DNA of 64,000 nucleotides. Origin: Beijerinckiaceae bacterium (GTDB taxonomy: Bacteria; Pseudomonadota; Alphaproteobacteria; Rhizobiales; Beijerinckiaceae). Shown here one piece after another: positions 62,817 to 64,000 of this stretch. Location: assembly GCA_009773635.1 (NCBI GenBank), contig WSYC01000011.1, forward strand, positions 51,050 to 115,049, in the 5' to 3' direction. The position numbers and the translations under genes are program-made. The notes under the pieces were generated by a model, which had not been told where the DNA came from, made no database searches, and saw only the letters and a program-made list of their open reading frames with translations. Numbering within the stretch: the first letter of the stretch is position 1; each line of letters opens with the position of its first letter.

Positions 62817-62972
62817 GCGACAGGCTCCATCCGGCGAAAGTTGCACCCGTTGGCGAAAATCGGGTTTTACGTTTGGCTGCGACTTGCTTATACGACGATA
62901 ACACCGATTGAAACGCCGATCCCTTCCGGCGGCTCCCCGGTGCATGGGATTGGCGACAGGCAGGAGATGGCA

Positions 62973-63557
62973 ATGCGCGCGGCAACTTCAACCTTGATCA
63001 ATGAAGCCTTCGGCCTCGAGGGGCGGCGCAGCCTCCTGCGCGATGTTGCGATTGTGTTCATCGCGACGGGCCTTCTTGCGCTCTCCGCCAAAGTGCAGGT
63101 GCCGTTCTACCCGGTGCCGATGACGCTGCAGACGCTGGTGGTGCTGGTGATCGGCGCAGCGTTTGGCTGGCGCATGGGCGTCGCCACGGTGCTCGCCTAT
63201 CTCGCCGAAGGGGCCGCCGGCCTGCCGGTGTTCGCTGGCGCGGGTGCTGGCCCGGCCTACATGATGGGCCCGACGGGCGGCTATCTCGCCGGTTTCGTGC
63301 TCGCGGCCGGTGTCACCGGTTTTCTCGCCGAGCGTGGCTACACCAAAGGCGTCCTGAGCACGCTCGCGGTGATGACGCTGGGCCATGCGCTGATCTTCGT
63401 GCCGGGCTATCTCTGGCTGGCGACACTGTTTGGCGCGGAGAAGGCCTATGTCCTCGGCGTGGCGCCGTTCTATGCTGCTACCGTCCTCAAGACCGCACTG
63501 GGCACCGCCCTGCTGCCGGCTGCCTGGCGGGCGCTGGAGCGCGCCCGCCGCGCCTGA
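62973..63557 (+). CDS. bioY: BioY biotin transporter substrate-binding component
   Basis: 194 residues, about six membrane helices. S-component of ECF transporters for biotin. KVQVPFYPVPMTLQTLVVLVIGA is the BioY signature, and AYMMGPTGGYLAGF is another. The ATG at 62973 has AGGAG at 62962-62966 with correct spacing; 62967 would have none. No BioMN or BioR site is visible; the gene stands alone. Confidence 0.94.
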   Translation: MRAATSTLINEAFGLEGRRSLLRDVAIVFIATGLLALSAKVQVPFYPVPMTLQTLVVLVIGAAFGWRMGVATVLAYLAEGAAGLPVFAGAGAGPAYMMGPTGGYLAGFVLAAGVTGFLAERGYTKGVLSTLAVMTLGHALIFVPGYLWLATLFGAEKAYVLGVAPFYAATVLKTALGTALLPAAWRALERARRA

Positions 63558-63582
63558 GCGGGCGGATCGCAAATGTTTGAAG

Positions 63583-63607
63583 GCCGGGCTGCGATGCCCG
63601 GCTTTTT
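63583..63607 (+). terminator. Rho-independent terminator after bioY
   Basis: GCCGGGC-TGCGAT-GCCCGGC followed by TTTTTG. Clear, 26 bases after the stop. Confidence 0.9.
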
Positions 63608-63624
63608 GTTGTCCGGCGCTGCGA

Positions 63625-64000
63625 TCAGAGCGCGGCCATCGGCTCGATGCCGGCGGTGTCGAGCCCCGCCAGCAGGGTATTGATCGGCTGGCCGGCAACC
63701 TTGATCCGCGGCGCGATTTCCTGCAACGGAATCAGCACGAAAGCGCGCTCGTGCATCGCGGGATGCGGCAGGGTCAGATATTCGGATGTGCGCGCGGACC
63801 GGCCGTGGCGCAAGAGATCGATATCGATGAGGCGCGGCCCCCAGCGTTCGCGGCGGATGCGGCCAAGGCGAACCTCGATCGCGAGGCAGGCCTCCAGCAG
63901 CGCCAGCGGTGCAAGACCGGTTTCGACCGCGATCACCGCGTTGGCGAACCAGTCCTGATCGGTCTTGCCCCAGGGCGGGGTGCGATAGGCGGATGAGCGG
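63625..64000 (-). CDS. folK: 2-amino-4-hydroxy-6-hydroxymethyldihydropteridine pyrophosphokinase, 5' part cut by window edge
   Basis: The visible C-terminal 124 residues. HPPK transfers pyrophosphate from ATP to the pterin in folate synthesis. Conserved parts are RERWGPRLIDIDLL, LPHPAMHERAFVLIPLQEIAP and, at the right edge, SAYRTPPWGKTDQDWFANAV. The start lies beyond base 64000. It is convergent with bioY. Confidence 0.93.
   Translation of the reverse strand, partial: RSSAYRTPPWGKTDQDWFANAVIAVETGLAPLALLEACLAIEVRLGRIRRERWGPRLIDIDLLRHGRSARTSEYLTLPHPAMHERAFVLIPLQEIAPRIKVAGQPINTLLAGLDTAGIEPMAAL

Noticed and set aside
62888..62903. Possible BioR operator before bioY (CTTATACGACGATAA)
   Set aside because: It does not fit the TTATNNATAA-like pattern known for BioR.

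Overview
The window is a GC-rich chromosomal segment of an alphaproteobacterium, most likely of the order Hyphomicrobiales (Rhizobiales). The evidence is a CcrM-type GANTC methyltransferase, a TIGR02301-family protein beside a NUDIX gene, separate glyQ and glyS, a three-gene unit of NrtR-like NAD regulator, tyrosine phosphatase and HD hydrolase, GAAC-N7-GAAC LexA-type boxes, and short palindromic repeats of the kind common in this order. Coding density is high. I found no rRNA, tRNA, CRISPR array, insertion sequence or prophage, and no stretch longer than about 300 bases lacks a gene.

1-11.9 kb: DNA modification and repair (ccrM, rnhB, an SPL-like radical SAM gene behind a LexA-type box, a family-4-like uracil-DNA glycosylase), a small cytochrome c, a zinc peptidase, ETF-ubiquinone oxidoreductase, an exported thioredoxin, a TPR protein followed by ispE, and a DinB-fold protein. 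12-20 kb: an AT-rich, probably acquired lipoprotein gene, a polyprenyl diphosphate synthase, a broken tRNA methyltransferase gene, small exported proteins, and glyQ - DUF3828-like gene - glyS, where glyS carries a patch of foreign-looking codon use. 20-31 kb: MFS transporter, LysR regulator, threonylcarbamoyl-AMP synthase, and a beta-oxidation-type run (acyl-CoA dehydrogenase, enoyl-CoA hydratase, SDR), then CorA, an SRAP protein and two RNA methyltransferases (RlmD-like and TlyA).

31-45 kb: an exported Fe/Mn superoxide dismutase and an NTF2-like gene (also behind a LexA-type box) between tlyA and dxs-xseB; the NAD regulator operon; an ArsR regulator with BigR/SqrR-like cysteine spacing; ygfZ divergent from pyrC-azlC-azlD; a cupin; NUDIX, SDR, pdxH and lipoprotein genes. 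45-56.6 kb: a DnaJ-like co-chaperone, fabI, a histidine phosphatase, then a 1339-residue Pls/PosA-type membrane non-ribosomal peptide synthetase (48605-52624), aroC, a VOC protein, and a ribB gene fused in frame to an N-terminal helix-turn-helix. 56.6-64 kb: L,D-transpeptidase, MarR regulator, a YjgN/M48 peptidase/DUF1499 membrane operon, an MBL hydrolase, bioY and the edge of folK.

The strongest candidate for an undescribed system is the stand-alone Pls/PosA-type synthetase. Its adenylation, carrier and three-fold membrane/left-handed beta-helix layout matches the class that makes homopoly(amino acids), and its adenylation pocket looks acidic, which suggests a basic amino acid substrate. A second lead is a shared palindromic operator (core AGTTCATATATGAACT) upstream of both ETF-QO and the distant acyl-CoA dehydrogenase operon. 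It ties fatty-acid oxidation to its electron-transfer outlet.
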